The notes below the pieces were generated by a model, which saw only the letters and a list, made by a program, of their open reading frames with translations, was not told the origin of the DNA and ran no database searches. From positions 1 to 17,487 of the forward strand of contig JAZDLC010000236.1 in NCBI GenBank assembly GCA_043802345.1: a stretch of DNA of 17,487 nucleotides. The letters are read 5' to 3'. The position numbers and the translations under genes were made by a program. The number at the start of each line of letters is the position of its first letter. Positions within the stretch are counted from its first letter, which is position 1. The stretch is from JAZDLC01 sp043802345. GTDB taxonomy: Bacteria > Planctomycetota > B15-G4 > JADJEK01. This document shows positions 1-7,781 of this stretch, piece after piece.

Positions 1-671
1 AAGACACCGCAACCCTGGATGAGAAGATCGAAAAGGCCAGGGAGTTGGCCGCGCGCCTCGGTTCCGACCTGGATGAGCGCAGGACCGCCGCCGGAACTCA
101 CCTCGCGCGCGAGGTGGAACAGCACCTCGCCTCGCTCGGAATGGATGCGGCGCGTTTCTCCGTCACCCTGGAGCCGTTCGCGGGAGAAGACATCCTGGAT
201 CGCGCCGGCGCACAGGGGCTCTCGGCGGTTCAGTTTCTTCTTTCCGCAAACCCCGGGCACTCAAGGAAGCCGCTCGCGGCCGTGGCCAGCGGTGGCGAAG
301 CCGCCCGCATCGCCCTCGCGATCCGCATGGCTCTCTCCCGGGTTCAGCAGGTTCCGACCCTGCTCTTCGATGAGGTCGAGTCGGGGATCGGCGCGCGGCT
401 GGGAGAGGCCGTCGGCAGGTGCCTCGCGAACATGGCCTCCCGGATGCAGATCGTGTCGGTCACGCACCTGCCCCAGGTCGCGGCCTTCGCCGAGAACCAC
501 CTTCTGGTCACGAAGCGAACCACGGCCGGCGACACCGAGACCTTCCTGGAGAGGATCGAGGGCGCCCAGCGGGAGGAGGAGATCGCGGCCATGATGCGCG
601 GAGGCCGGGCCTCCTCGGATACTCGCACGGAAGCGCGCTCCTTGCTGGAGGAAGTGGAGGGGGAGACATGA
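1..671 (+). CDS. recN: DNA repair protein RecN, C-terminal part (5' end outside the window)
   Basis: This is the C-terminal half of RecN, an SMC-like ATPase that acts at DNA double-strand breaks with RecA. The reading frame is open from base 3, so the N-terminal Walker A half lies to the left of the window. Visible in order are the end of the coiled-coil arm, an ABC signature ASGGEAAR (canonical form LSGGE.SR), Walker B with catalytic glutamate in TLLFDEVESGIG, and the H-loop region SVTHLPQVAAFAENH. Family members usually read DEVDTGIG, so VESGIG is a mild variant. The TGA stop at 669-671 overlaps the ATG of the next gene (ATGA), which suggests translational coupling. The identification is very secure. 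Confidence 0.95.
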   Translation, partial: DTATLDEKIEKARELAARLGSDLDERRTAAGTHLAREVEQHLASLGMDAARFSVTLEPFAGEDILDRAGAQGLSAVQFLLSANPGHSRKPLAAVASGGEAARIALAIRMALSRVQQVPTLLFDEVESGIGARLGEAVGRCLANMASRMQIVSVTHLPQVAAFAENHLLVTKRTTAGDTETFLERIEGAQREEEIAAMMRGGRASSDTRTEARSLLEEVEGET

Positions 672-1558
672 GTCGATCCGCGGACGATCAAGGTCCGGGA
701 CGAGATCGCCACATCACGCCCCTGGATCTCCAGCAGGTGGAACGTCCCTGGGGCGGAACTGGACTGCCCGCCCTGGGACTGCCCGCCGCCGATGGACGGA
801 GGATCGGCGAGTGGTGGCTGCCGACCGACGAACTGGGGCTGCTGGTCAAGATCATCGACGCGAGAGAACATCTTTCGATTCAGCTCCACCCCGACGATGC
901 CACCGCAAGGAGCATGGGCCTCGAGAACGGCAAAGCGGAGGCCTGGTACGTGCTCGACACGGACCCGGATGCGGTTCTGTGGGTCGGCGTCCAGGAGGGA
1001 ATCGACGACCAGGCCCTCTTGCGCGCGGCCCGCAAAGGCGAGGATGTCTCGGGAATGCTGAACCGCGTCCCGGTGCGACCCGGCATGGTGATCAATGTCC
1101 CGCCAGGCACGGTTCACGCGATCGGCGCCGGAGTGGTCCTGCTCGAGGTGCAGCAGATCAGCGACACGACCTTCCGGCTCTTCGACTGGAACCGCCTGCC
1201 GCCCCGCCCCCTTCATCTGGAGCAGGCAAAGGCGGCACTGAGGCGGGATCCGGGGGGCGGGCTGGTTTCCTCCCCCGAGGCGCCGCCTCCGGGGAAGAAC
1301 GGCGTCACCTTGTTGCTGCGGACCAGCCTGTTCGAATTGGCCGCGCTGGAGTTGACCGCCCCGTTCGAGACCGGCCCGATCGACCGGCCCGAGGTCTGGT
1401 TCGCGGAGGCGGGACAGGCGGTCTTTCGTACTGGCAAGGAGGAACTGGCTCTTCCCGCCGGCCGCTTCTGTAGGATCTCAACGATTTCCTGCCGGCTCAC
1501 GCCGGCTCCGGTCGGAAGCGGAACCTCTGCCCGGCTCATTCGGATTCGAGCTGTCTGA
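668..1558 (+). CDS. manA: Mannose-6-phosphate isomerase, class I (ManA type)
   Basis: The protein has 296 residues and would interconvert mannose-6-phosphate and fructose-6-phosphate, feeding GDP-mannose and surface polysaccharide synthesis. It is a zinc-dependent cupin enzyme. The expected metal ligands are present: Q72 and H74 in SIQLHPDD, E91 in GKAEAW, and H150 in PPGTVHAIGAG. The length fits the short Bacillus-type class rather than the roughly 390-residue E. coli type. The frame is open upstream to 419, but ATG 668 is chosen because it forms an ATGA overlap with the recN stop, follows a GGAGG stretch, and starts just before the conserved domain. The stop overlaps the next ATG (TGATG). 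Substrate specificity within sugar-phosphate isomerases is inferred from family resemblance. Confidence 0.88.
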   Translation: MSRSADDQGPGRDRHITPLDLQQVERPWGGTGLPALGLPAADGRRIGEWWLPTDELGLLVKIIDAREHLSIQLHPDDATARSMGLENGKAEAWYVLDTDPDAVLWVGVQEGIDDQALLRAARKGEDVSGMLNRVPVRPGMVINVPPGTVHAIGAGVVLLEVQQISDTTFRLFDWNRLPPRPLHLEQAKAALRRDPGGGLVSSPEAPPPGKNGVTLLLRTSLFELAALELTAPFETGPIDRPEVWFAEAGQAVFRTGKEELALPAGRFCRISTISCRLTPAPVGSGTSARLIRIRAV

Positions 1559-2292
1559 TGGAGCGGTTGCAAAAAGTCCTGGCCCGGGGGGGCGTCGGTT
1601 CGAGGCGATTCTGCGAAACCCTGATCGCCGCCGGCCGGGTCAAGGTGAATGGAAAGGTCGCCGATCGTCCTGGCATCCAGGTCGACCCGATCCACGACCA
1701 GGTCTCCGTGGACGAGTCGGTGATCGAGGCGGAGCAGCCGGTCTACTACCTGTTGAACAAGCCGAAAGGCTTCATCTGCTCGAACCGTCCTCGCCGGGAT
1801 GAGAAGGCCGCCGTGAACCTGGTCAGAAGCACCGCCGGGCAGCGCCTGTTCTGCGTCGGCCGGCTGGACGAGGATTCCGAGGGTGCGCTGATCCTGACCA
1901 ACGACGGGGAGTTCTGCAATTTGGTCACCCACCCCCGCTACGGCGTGCCGAAGAGCTACCGAGTCAAGGTGAAGGGCCGGGCCGACACTGAATTGCTGGA
2001 TCAGATCCGCAAGGGAATCCGCCTGGCGGAGGGGCGCACCGCGCCGGCCAACGTTCAGATCGCCAAAAAATCCCGGGACTCTTCTCTTCTGAAGGTCTCC
2101 CTGCGTGAAGGCCGCAACCGCCATCTGAGGAGGGTGTTCGCCAAGATGGGGCTGCCGGTCACGGCGCTGTGCAGAATCGAGATCGGCTCGGTCGCGCTGG
2201 GTCGGCTGAAGCCAGGGGAATATCGGACTTTGAAGCCGGCGGAGGTTCAGGCCCTCATGGAGGAGGCCCGCTCGAAGAAACGCGGGCGGTAG
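1558..2292 (+). CDS. rluB: RsuA/RluB/E/F-family rRNA pseudouridine synthase
   Basis: The protein has 244 residues and isomerises a specific uridine in ribosomal RNA. An N-terminal S4 RNA-binding domain covers about residues 2-50 (MERLQKVLARGGVGSRR, then GRVKVNG). The catalytic domain follows, with YYLLNKPKG and the active-site loop GRLDEDSEG; D104 is the catalytic aspartate. Further family motifs are LTNDGEF, THPRYGVPKSYRV and EGRNRHLRRVF. The length fits RluB, which modifies 23S rRNA. RsuA, RluE and RluF share the fold, so the exact target uridine is inferred. ATG 1558 overlaps the manA stop in TGATG, so the two genes are probably coupled. The stop is TAG. Confidence 0.9.
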   Translation: MERLQKVLARGGVGSRRFCETLIAAGRVKVNGKVADRPGIQVDPIHDQVSVDESVIEAEQPVYYLLNKPKGFICSNRPRRDEKAAVNLVRSTAGQRLFCVGRLDEDSEGALILTNDGEFCNLVTHPRYGVPKSYRVKVKGRADTELLDQIRKGIRLAEGRTAPANVQIAKKSRDSSLLKVSLREGRNRHLRRVFAKMGLPVTALCRIEIGSVALGRLKPGEYRTLKPAEVQALMEEARSKKRGR

Positions 2293-2294
2293 CC

Positions 2295-3113
2295 GTGAAA
2301 AGGGTCCGCCGAATGATCGAGTCCCTGGACATCTCCCCACAGGACAAGATCGCGCTGAACAAGGCCCTCGACCTCGAACTGACGAAGTTGATGGAGGAGC
2401 GCCTGCAGGATCTACCCGCCCCGAGGAGCCGGGAAGAGGTCCAGTTGGCCGCGGTGGGCCAGCTGGCGGCGGGCATCAGCCACGACCTCAAGGATCCTCT
2501 GGGAGTGATCAACACCGCCACGCTGCTGCTGAGGCGGCGGCTCGAGCAGCAGGGTGAACAGAAGGAGCTGCTCGAGCACCTCGCCAAGATCTCTCGCGCC
2601 TCACGCCAGGCGAGTGACCTGGTCAACCAACTGCTCGAGTTCACCCGCATCAAGAATCCGCACATCCACCGGCTTCCGATCAGGGAACTCTTCAGCGAGG
2701 CGTTGTCGATGGTCGATCCGACGCCGTGCGACCGGATCGACACTTCGATCTGGCCGGAGGGCGCACAGATCAACTGCGATCCGGTTGGTCTGGCCCGGGT
2801 GCTGGCGAACCTGATCCGCAACGCGCTCCAGTCGATTGAGGAGTCTGGACAGTCTGGAACGGTCCAGGTTCGGGCCCATCGATCGGCAAGCGGAGTGCAT
2901 CTCGCCGTCATCGACGACGGTCCCGGCGTGCCCGCCGAGCTGCGCGAAACAATCTTCCAGCCGCTGGTCACGACCCGCGACAGCGGCACCGGCCTGGGCC
3001 TGGCGATCTGCAGGGGGCTCGTGGAAGCTCACGGTGGCCGGCTCACGCTGGAGTCGAGTCCGTCCGGCGGGGCCCGTTTCGTCATTGCCCTTCCGCACTC
3101 CCCGCCTGCATGA
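2295..3113 (+). CDS. Soluble sensor histidine kinase without a recognisable sensor domain
   Basis: The protein is 272 residues from GTG 2295, or six fewer from ATG 2313; neither start has a strong ribosome binding site. There is no signal peptide or membrane segment. After about 45 charged residues comes a dimerisation/phosphoacceptor helix with ISHDLKDPL; H63 is the predicted phosphorylation site. The ATPase domain follows, with N-box LANLIRNALQS, G1 VIDDGPGVP and G2 GTGLGLAICRGL. It is essentially a catalytic core, so input probably comes from a partner protein or from interactions of its short N-terminus. It begins two bases after the rluB stop. Its 3' end overlaps, on the opposite strand, the last 32 bases of another histidine kinase. 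No response regulator lies on its own strand; the NtrC-type regulator across the convergence is a possible partner by inference. Confidence 0.85.
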   Translation: MKRVRRMIESLDISPQDKIALNKALDLELTKLMEERLQDLPAPRSREEVQLAAVGQLAAGISHDLKDPLGVINTATLLLRRRLEQQGEQKELLEHLAKISRASRQASDLVNQLLEFTRIKNPHIHRLPIRELFSEALSMVDPTPCDRIDTSIWPEGAQINCDPVGLARVLANLIRNALQSIEESGQSGTVQVRAHRSASGVHLAVIDDGPGVPAELRETIFQPLVTTRDSGTGLGLAICRGLVEAHGGRLTLESSPSGGARFVIALPHSPPA

Positions 3114-4563
3114 CGGGCAGCCGCACCTCGAACAGTCCCCCTCCGAGCAGCGACGAGCGGCCGACCGAAATCGATCCGCCGTGCTCCTCGACCGCCGACT
3201 TCACGATCGAGAGGCCCAGGCCAGTGCCGCCATCCCGCTTGCTGAAGAACGGTTCGAAAACGCGGAGGTGATCGGCCGAGTCGATTCCCGGCCCGGAATC
3301 CTCCACCGAAATCCGGCACTCGCCGGTGTCCCCTCCCAGACTGACGATCACCATCCCTCCTTCTGGCGAGGCCTGGAGGGCATTGTCAATCAGGTTCGAG
3401 AAGGCGCTGAAGAGACGATCCCTCCCTCCCAGCACCAGCAGATCCTCCTCGGTGTTCTCCTGGTACTTCAGCGTGCGCCCTTCACATGACGGCCAGCGCC
3501 GCCCTTCCCGGACCAGATCAGTCGCCAGGTCTCCCATCTTCACCGGCATCTCGGAGAGTTCCCGCGGCTTGGAGTACTGCAGCAGGTCCATCAGCGTGGC
3601 GGTCATCCTGTCGGCCAGGGAGAGGATCTCATCGATGCTCTCTCGCGCGGAACTGCTCTCCGGGTGCTCCTTCTGCAAGAGCTGCGCGAGAGCCCGGATG
3701 CCGGTGATCGGATTCCGGATCTCGTGCGCGATGATCGCCACCATCCGTCCGACCCTCGCCAGCGACTCCGACTCGCTGATCCGCCGATCCAGGTCGATCT
3801 GGCTGGTCATGTCGCTGATCCGGATCAGGGCCAGCCGGACAGGATCCTCCGCCACGGGAATGCAGCGAATGGTGTAGATCCGCGACCCCTCGACGGGATC
3901 CCTGACGATCAGGTTCGGCTCCAACTGCATCTGCTCCTGGCGAGCGCGCCGCACCAGGCCCTCCCAGTCGTACCGATCCCGCACCCTTTCGGAGAGCAGT
4001 TCGGAGAGCGGCGCCGGCAGGGGCACATCCTCCGTGCCGGAAGGACAGAAGTCGGCGTGGCGCCGGTTCGCGCTGACGACAGTCAGCCGGTCGTCAACCA
4101 GAAGCAGTTGATCGGGGATTCCGGCCAGGATGGCGTGCTGGGTGGCCCGCAGTCGCCGGTTCTCCCTTCTCAGCATCGCGTTCTGGGCCGCCCGATTCAT
4201 GGCGTCCAGGAACAGCTCCGGCTCGCTGTCCTTGGTCACGAACGCGAAGGCGCCCACGTTGAGCGCCTTGGCGGTGGTATCGGAGGACGCAAAGCCGGTG
4301 ACAAAGATGGTCACCAGGTCGGGGAGCACCTCCTTCGCCTGGATCAGCAGGTCCGTGCCTGTTCCATCCGGAAGGCGATGATCGACGATCGCCACGTCGA
4401 CCGGTTCCTTGCGCATCCGGTCCAGGGCGTCCTTCAGACCGGTGGCAATGAACGGTCTGAGCGACTGGAGCCGCGCAAGTTCCGCCATGTTCTCGGCGAA
4501 GTCTCGATTGTCGTCAACGATCAGGACAGTGACCGGCGCAGTCACATACCCGGAGTCGAGCAC
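3082..4563 (-). CDS. Hybrid histidine kinase: REC - PAS - HisKA - HATPase
   Basis: The protein has 493 residues and is soluble. A receiver domain leads (about residues 11-125): acidic pair D17-D18, phosphoacceptor D61 in VDHRLPDG, T89 and K111. A PAS-like segment follows (about 140-250). The HisKA domain has IIAHEIRNPITG with H280, and the ATPase domain has NLIDNALQASPEGG, VEDSGPGID and GGTGLGLSIVKS. The longer frame starts at 4611, but GTG 4563 is preferred: it sits in a TAGTG overlap with the regulator stop and follows AGGAGGAG at ideal spacing. The order (regulator, then REC-PAS-kinase) suggests this kinase phosphorylates the upstream sigma-54 activator. The N-terminal receiver implies that a further kinase feeds in, possibly the convergent one. 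No transmembrane sensor is seen, so the signal is cytoplasmic. Confidence 0.88.
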   Translation of the reverse strand: MLDSGYVTAPVTVLIVDDNRDFAENMAELARLQSLRPFIATGLKDALDRMRKEPVDVAIVDHRLPDGTGTDLLIQAKEVLPDLVTIFVTGFASSDTTAKALNVGAFAFVTKDSEPELFLDAMNRAAQNAMLRRENRRLRATQHAILAGIPDQLLLVDDRLTVVSANRRHADFCPSGTEDVPLPAPLSELLSERVRDRYDWEGLVRRARQEQMQLEPNLIVRDPVEGSRIYTIRCIPVAEDPVRLALIRISDMTSQIDLDRRISESESLARVGRMVAIIAHEIRNPITGIRALAQLLQKEHPESSSARESIDEILSLADRMTATLMDLLQYSKPRELSEMPVKMGDLATDLVREGRRWPSCEGRTLKYQENTEEDLLVLGGRDRLFSAFSNLIDNALQASPEGGMVIVSLGGDTGECRISVEDSGPGIDSADHLRVFEPFFSKRDGGTGLGLSIVKSAVEEHGGSISVGRSSLLGGGLFEVRLPVMQAGSAEGQ

Positions 4564-6011
4564 TACGACTGCTCCTCCTGCGTCCGGTTCTTGGCGCGAG
4601 TTCGGATCCAACGCTTGAGTCCGTACTTCTTGACCCAGTAGCGCACCTGGTCACGGTGAATGCCGAGCAGGGTCGCTGCCCGGCTCTTGTTTCCCGCGCA
4701 TCGTACCAGAGCCTGGTCCAGCAGGTCCCGAACCAGATCATCCAGGATCAACCCCTCCTCCGGGAGCATCAGCAGCCGCTGGCCATCCTCCGGAGCCGCC
4801 ACCTTGGAGTCGCCGCGGAGGTTCCTGGGGACATCGTCCAGGCTCAACTCTTCGGACCCCGCCAGCAGCACCGCCCGCTCGACGCAGTTCTTGAGCTCCC
4901 GTACATTGCCGGGCCAGTCGTGACTGGTCAGAGCCTGCATGGCATCCTGCGTGAATCCACTGACCGGCTTGCGCAGCTCATCCGCGAAGACCCCGAGGAA
5001 GTGATTGACGAGGACCGGGATGTCCTCTCGACGATCCCTGAGCGGCTCGATCTCGATCGGGATCACGTTCAGCCGGTAGTACAGGTCGCTGCGGAAGGCG
5101 CCCTGCTGGATCAGGCTCTCCAGATCCCGATTCGTGGCCGCGATGATCCGGACCTCGACGGTGATGTCCCGCAGCCCACCGACCCTGCGAAACTGCTTTG
5201 ATTCCAGGAAACGCAGCAGCTTCGCCTGCAGGCTGAGCGGCATGTCGCCGACCTCGTCCAGGAAGATGGTGCCGCCGTCAGCCTGCTCGAACAGCCCCTC
5301 CTTTGCCTGCTTGGCGTCAGTGAAGGCTCCCTTCTCGTGGCCAAACAGCTCGCTCTCGAGCAGCGATTCGGTCAGCGCGGTGCATGTGATGTTCAGGAAC
5401 GGCTGGTTCGCCTGTGGGCTCGCGTAGTGGATGGCCCGGGCCACCAGATCCTTGCCGGTTCCACTCTCGCCGCCGACCAGAATCGTCCGGGCCCCGCTCG
5501 ACGCGATCTTCTCGATCAGATGTCGCAGATCGACCATCGACTTGCTGTCGCCGATCAGGTTGTCGACGCTGAAGAAGGCCCTGTCCCTGGCCCTGAGGCG
5601 CTTCACCTCTCCCCGGAGGGCGCGGTGATCGAGAGCCCTCTCGGCCACGAGGACCATCTCGTCCAGGTCGAAAGGCTTCATGACGTAGTCCGCCGCCCCC
5701 ATCTTCATCGCCTTGACCGCGTCCTGGGTCGACGAGTAGGCGGTCATCATGACCACCTCGGCCGGGTAGCCCGTGTTCTTCAACTGGTCGAGCAGGGCCA
5801 GTCCGGTCCCGTCCGGTAGCCGATGATCCAGAACGAGCAGGTCGTAGTCCAAATTCCGCACGCCCTTGCGTGCCGCGGCCACATCCTCGGCCGTGTCCAC
5901 GTGGGCCGATTCCTCTTCAAAACGCGCCCGCAGCGCCTTGCGGATCGCCATCTCGTCGTCCACAACGAGAATCCGCCGTCCATTGAGAGAGGAAGTCACT
6001 TGGTTCTGCAT
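4563..6011 (-). CDS. NtrC-family sigma-54-dependent response regulator (REC - AAA+ - Fis HTH)
   Basis: The protein has 482 residues. The receiver domain has DD at 18-19, phospho-acceptor D62 in LDHRLPDG, T90 and K112. The AAA+ activator domain has Walker A GESGTGKD (181-188), sigma-54 loop GAFTDA (228-233, variant of GAFTGA), Walker B TIFLDE (248-253) and SDLYYRLNV. The C-terminal Fis-type helix-turn-helix is at about 430-465 (NKSRAATLLGIHRDQVRYWVK in two adjoining pieces). The protein should bind enhancer sites and remodel RNA polymerase-sigma-54 when phosphorylated. The frame is open to 6143 with several methionines; ATG 6011 is chosen because GGAG lies eight bases upstream and the receiver starts about 13 residues later. 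It is coupled through TAGTG to the REC-PAS kinase, its likely cognate partner. The regulon is unknown. Confidence 0.9.
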   Translation of the reverse strand: MQNQVTSSLNGRRILVVDDEMAIRKALRARFEEESAHVDTAEDVAAARKGVRNLDYDLLVLDHRLPDGTGLALLDQLKNTGYPAEVVMMTAYSSTQDAVKAMKMGAADYVMKPFDLDEMVLVAERALDHRALRGEVKRLRARDRAFFSVDNLIGDSKSMVDLRHLIEKIASSGARTILVGGESGTGKDLVARAIHYASPQANQPFLNITCTALTESLLESELFGHEKGAFTDAKQAKEGLFEQADGGTIFLDEVGDMPLSLQAKLLRFLESKQFRRVGGLRDITVEVRIIAATNRDLESLIQQGAFRSDLYYRLNVIPIEIEPLRDRREDIPVLVNHFLGVFADELRKPVSGFTQDAMQALTSHDWPGNVRELKNCVERAVLLAGSEELSLDDVPRNLRGDSKVAAPEDGQRLLMLPEEGLILDDLVRDLLDQALVRCAGNKSRAATLLGIHRDQVRYWVKKYGLKRWIRTRAKNRTQEEQS

Positions 6012-6045
6012 CCTAGCCGCTCCAGGCTGATCAATGTTCAGAAGA

Positions 6046-6061
6046 TGGGACATATTTCCCA
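6046..6061. promoter_or_regulatory. Small inverted repeat upstream of the NtrC-type gene
   Basis: TGGGA-CATATT-TCCCA is a perfect 5-bp inverted repeat with an AT-rich centre. It lies 35-50 bases upstream of the preferred regulator start. It could be an operator, for example for autoregulation. It could equally be chance, since it would be inside the coding region if a more upstream ATG were used. No convincing sigma-70 or sigma-54 promoter could be assigned in 6012-6242. Confidence 0.2.
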
Positions 6062-6202
6062 CCATCTCGGGAGCTGGTCCGCGACTTGGCCCATCCATGA
6101 ACCGCAAACCCGCCCTTCCTGATGGTCGAGAGCGATTCAGCAAGTCTCAGTCCTATTGGGTTTTCCGATGAAGTGGCGGGTCACCCGGTCGGGTTAGCGG
6201 TC

Positions 6203-6238
6203 CAAAAACCCGCGGCAGCCATTCGGTGCCAGCTCCGC
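6203..6238 (-). terminator. Rho-independent terminator after the RCK channel gene
   Basis: On the minus strand, shortly after the stop at 6243, the RNA can form a GC-rich stem: GCGG-AGC paired with GCT-(G)-CCGC, with one bulged G. It is followed by GGG and a run of five T (5'-GGGTTTTTGG). It closes the usp-channel transcription unit and separates it from the two-component pair downstream. Confidence 0.55.
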
Positions 6239-6242
6239 CGGT

Positions 6243-6788
6243 TCAGGGAGTGGCCGAGAGCAAAGCCAGCCGTTCCAGGTTTCCGCGGTCCCCCACGACC
6301 ACGATCCGGTTTCCCGCATGAACTCGGTCTCCCGGCCCTGGGTTCACTTTCGCCCGATCCGAGTCGCGCTTGATCGCTACGACGAGCACTCTCACACCAT
6401 GGGTGGGCAGTTCTGACAGACACACACCATCGATGGCGCACCCGTCCATCAACTGCACCTCCTCCAGCTTGATCGCGTCTCCTGCGCCGGAATGCGACAG
6501 CTCGATGAAGTCGACCACGGCTGGCCGGACGATCTTCTGGGCGATGCGCACTCCGCCAACATGGAACGGCGAGACCACCTGCGTTGCACCCGCCAGACGA
6601 AGTCGCCGCACTCCCAGATCCGTTTCCGCGCGCGCATGGATCGGCAGGTCGGGCCGGATCTCGCGCACCGAGAGCGTGACAAAGACGTTGTCCGATTCGC
6701 TCCTCAGGGCCAGCACCAGGGCGCGCGCCTTCATCAGGCCGGCGGCGAGCAGCGTCTCGTCCTCCAGCGCCGATCCAATGATGTAGAG
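6243..6788 (-). CDS. RCK potassium channel, C-terminal piece (frameshifted from the N-terminal piece)
   Basis: This is the second half of the channel gene and is readable in the -1 frame relative to the first half. From about 6788 it continues LYIIGSALEDETLLAAG, the rest of the RCK/TrkA-N Rossmann domain, through NVFVTLSVREI and HARAETDLGVRRL. It ends with a TrkA-C/RCK-C domain containing LPTHGVRVLVVAI and NPGPGDRVHAGN. The frame is open upstream to 6902, but codons beyond 6788 are the shadow of the first half. Joined to the N-terminal piece with one inserted base, it would give a normal channel of about 331 residues. Either the sequence lost one base near 6785-6795 or the gene is inactive. 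If both pieces are translated independently, this one lacks an obvious ribosome binding site. Confidence 0.75.
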   Translation of the reverse strand, partial: LYIIGSALEDETLLAAGLMKARALVLALRSESDNVFVTLSVREIRPDLPIHARAETDLGVRRLRLAGATQVVSPFHVGGVRIAQKIVRPAVVDFIELSHSGAGDAIKLEEVQLMDGCAIDGVCLSELPTHGVRVLVVAIKRDSDRAKVNPGPGDRVHAGNRIVVVGDRGNLERLALLSATP

Positions 6789-7237
6789 CCGGCTTTCTCC
6801 AGCTTGCGCAGGAGGGTCTCGTCCGCTTCCACGATGACCAGGGGGATCTTGCTGTCGGCGAGTTCCTGGGCCACGACGTTCCCCAGCCGGCCGAATCCGC
6901 ACAGAATCACGTGGTCTTTCATCTCGTCTATCGCCCGCACCATTTGCCTCCTACCCATCACCTCTCGCAGCTTGCCCTCGATCAGAAACGAGACGAATGT
7001 CATCACGGTGTACGACGCGGTGCCGATTCCCACCACGATCAACGCCACCGTGAACAGCTTGCCGGTCACGCTCAGCTCGGTGACTTCCCGGAACCCCACG
7101 GTCGAGAGGGTAATGACCGTCATATAGACCGCGTCGAAGAGCGGCATCCCCTCGATCAGCATGAAGCCGATCGACCCGAGCACCGTAATGGCGGCGAGGG
7201 CGAGCAGGGAGAATCCCAGCCTCGATGAGATCTCCAA
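6734..7237 (-). CDS. Two-TM potassium channel with RCK domain, N-terminal piece (frameshifted)
   Basis: This looks like an MthK/Kch-type ion channel subunit. TM1 is at about residues 8-28. The pore helix and filter follow with TLSTVGFREV (43-52), then TM2 (about 59-86) and the start of a cytoplasmic RCK Rossmann domain with ILCGFGRLG (111-119) and VIVEADE. The authentic sequence ends at about residue 150 (EKAG, base 6788). After that the frame runs into unrelated residues and stops at 6734, while the expected continuation is in the next frame. The start is TTG 7237, directly after the TAG of the stress-protein gene, with AAGG upstream. The filter reads GFR where GYG or GFG is usual. Ion selectivity and regulating ligand are not predictable from this. 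Confidence 0.75.
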   Translation of the reverse strand: MEISSRLGFSLLALAAITVLGSIGFMLIEGMPLFDAVYMTVITLSTVGFREVTELSVTGKLFTVALIVVGIGTASYTVMTFVSFLIEGKLREVMGRRQMVRAIDEMKDHVILCGFGRLGNVVAQELADSKIPLVIVEADETLLRKLEKAGSTSLDRRWRTRRCSPPA

Positions 7238-7684
7238 CTAGACCTTCTTCTTGACGGTCAGAACGGGACAGGAAGCATGCCGGACAACCCTCTCCGCCAC
7301 GCTTCCGAGAAGCAGGTGCTTCAGGCCGGTCAGGCCGTGGGTGGCCAGGACGATCAGATCGAAGTCACCCTCCGCCGCGAAATCACACACCTTGGAATCC
7401 GCCCGGCCGAAGATCACCTGGGTGCTGACCGAAACCCCCGCGGTGACTTCCGCGCTGACCAGCTCTTCCAACTTCGTGCGGGCATTGGCGGTGGCGGTCG
7501 ACTCCAGGTCGACGGTGGGAACCGGTGCCATCCCGTACTCCACGGGATACAGGATCGGCTCGACCACATGCAGCACCACCAGCTCTCCGCCTGCCACGCG
7601 GGCGATGTCGGCCGCGTGGGCCAGCGCGATCCTCGAGTCGTCGGAGAAGTCGACCGGGCACAAGATTCTCTTGAACTTCAGCAT
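7238..7684 (-). CDS. Universal stress protein, UspA family
   Basis: This is a 148-residue single-domain Usp of the usual length. The N-terminus FKRILCPVDFSDDS carries the family's first-strand signature with a nucleotide-contacting aspartate. The C-terminus ATHGLTGLKHLLLGSVAE then VVRHASCPVLTV is the ATP-binding type motif (HG..G...LLGSVAE). Such proteins are soluble and modulate stress survival or partner proteins. The open frame reaches 7765, but ATG 7684 is preserved next to the fold start and has AAAGGAG ten bases upstream. The downstream channel gene starts at the very next base after the TAG, so the two are almost certainly co-transcribed. Usp-type proteins commonly sit beside ion transporters, which suggests (as inference) control of the channel. 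Confidence 0.92.
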   Translation of the reverse strand: MLKFKRILCPVDFSDDSRIALAHAADIARVAGGELVVLHVVEPILYPVEYGMAPVPTVDLESTATANARTKLEELVSAEVTAGVSVSTQVIFGRADSKVCDFAAEGDFDLIVLATHGLTGLKHLLLGSVAERVVRHASCPVLTVKKKV

Positions 7685-7781
7685 GATCTCGTCGCTCCTT
7701 TCGCCAGACCCGAACCCCCTGGTGGCCCGATTCTCAACTCGAGCACGTTCCAGGCAAGAAGGCAAGCAACCCCGGCATCAC

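Noticed and set aside
419..667. N-terminal extension of the mannose-6-phosphate isomerase
   Set aside because: This stretch is an out-of-frame shadow of recN; the ATGA overlap at 668 is the natural start.
4564..4611. Longer start of the REC-PAS kinase at 4611
   Set aside because: It would overlap the regulator by 49 bases and lacks a good ribosome binding site, while GTG 4563 has AGGAGGAG and a TAGTG overlap.
5337..5819. Long plus-strand open frames opposite the NtrC-type gene
   Set aside because: They are GC-rich antisense shadows with no recognisable domains.
6219..6235. Sigma-54 promoter on the minus strand (TGGCACCGAATGGCTGC)
   Set aside because: The spacing between GG and GC is wrong, and the sequence is better explained as part of the terminator stem after the channel gene.
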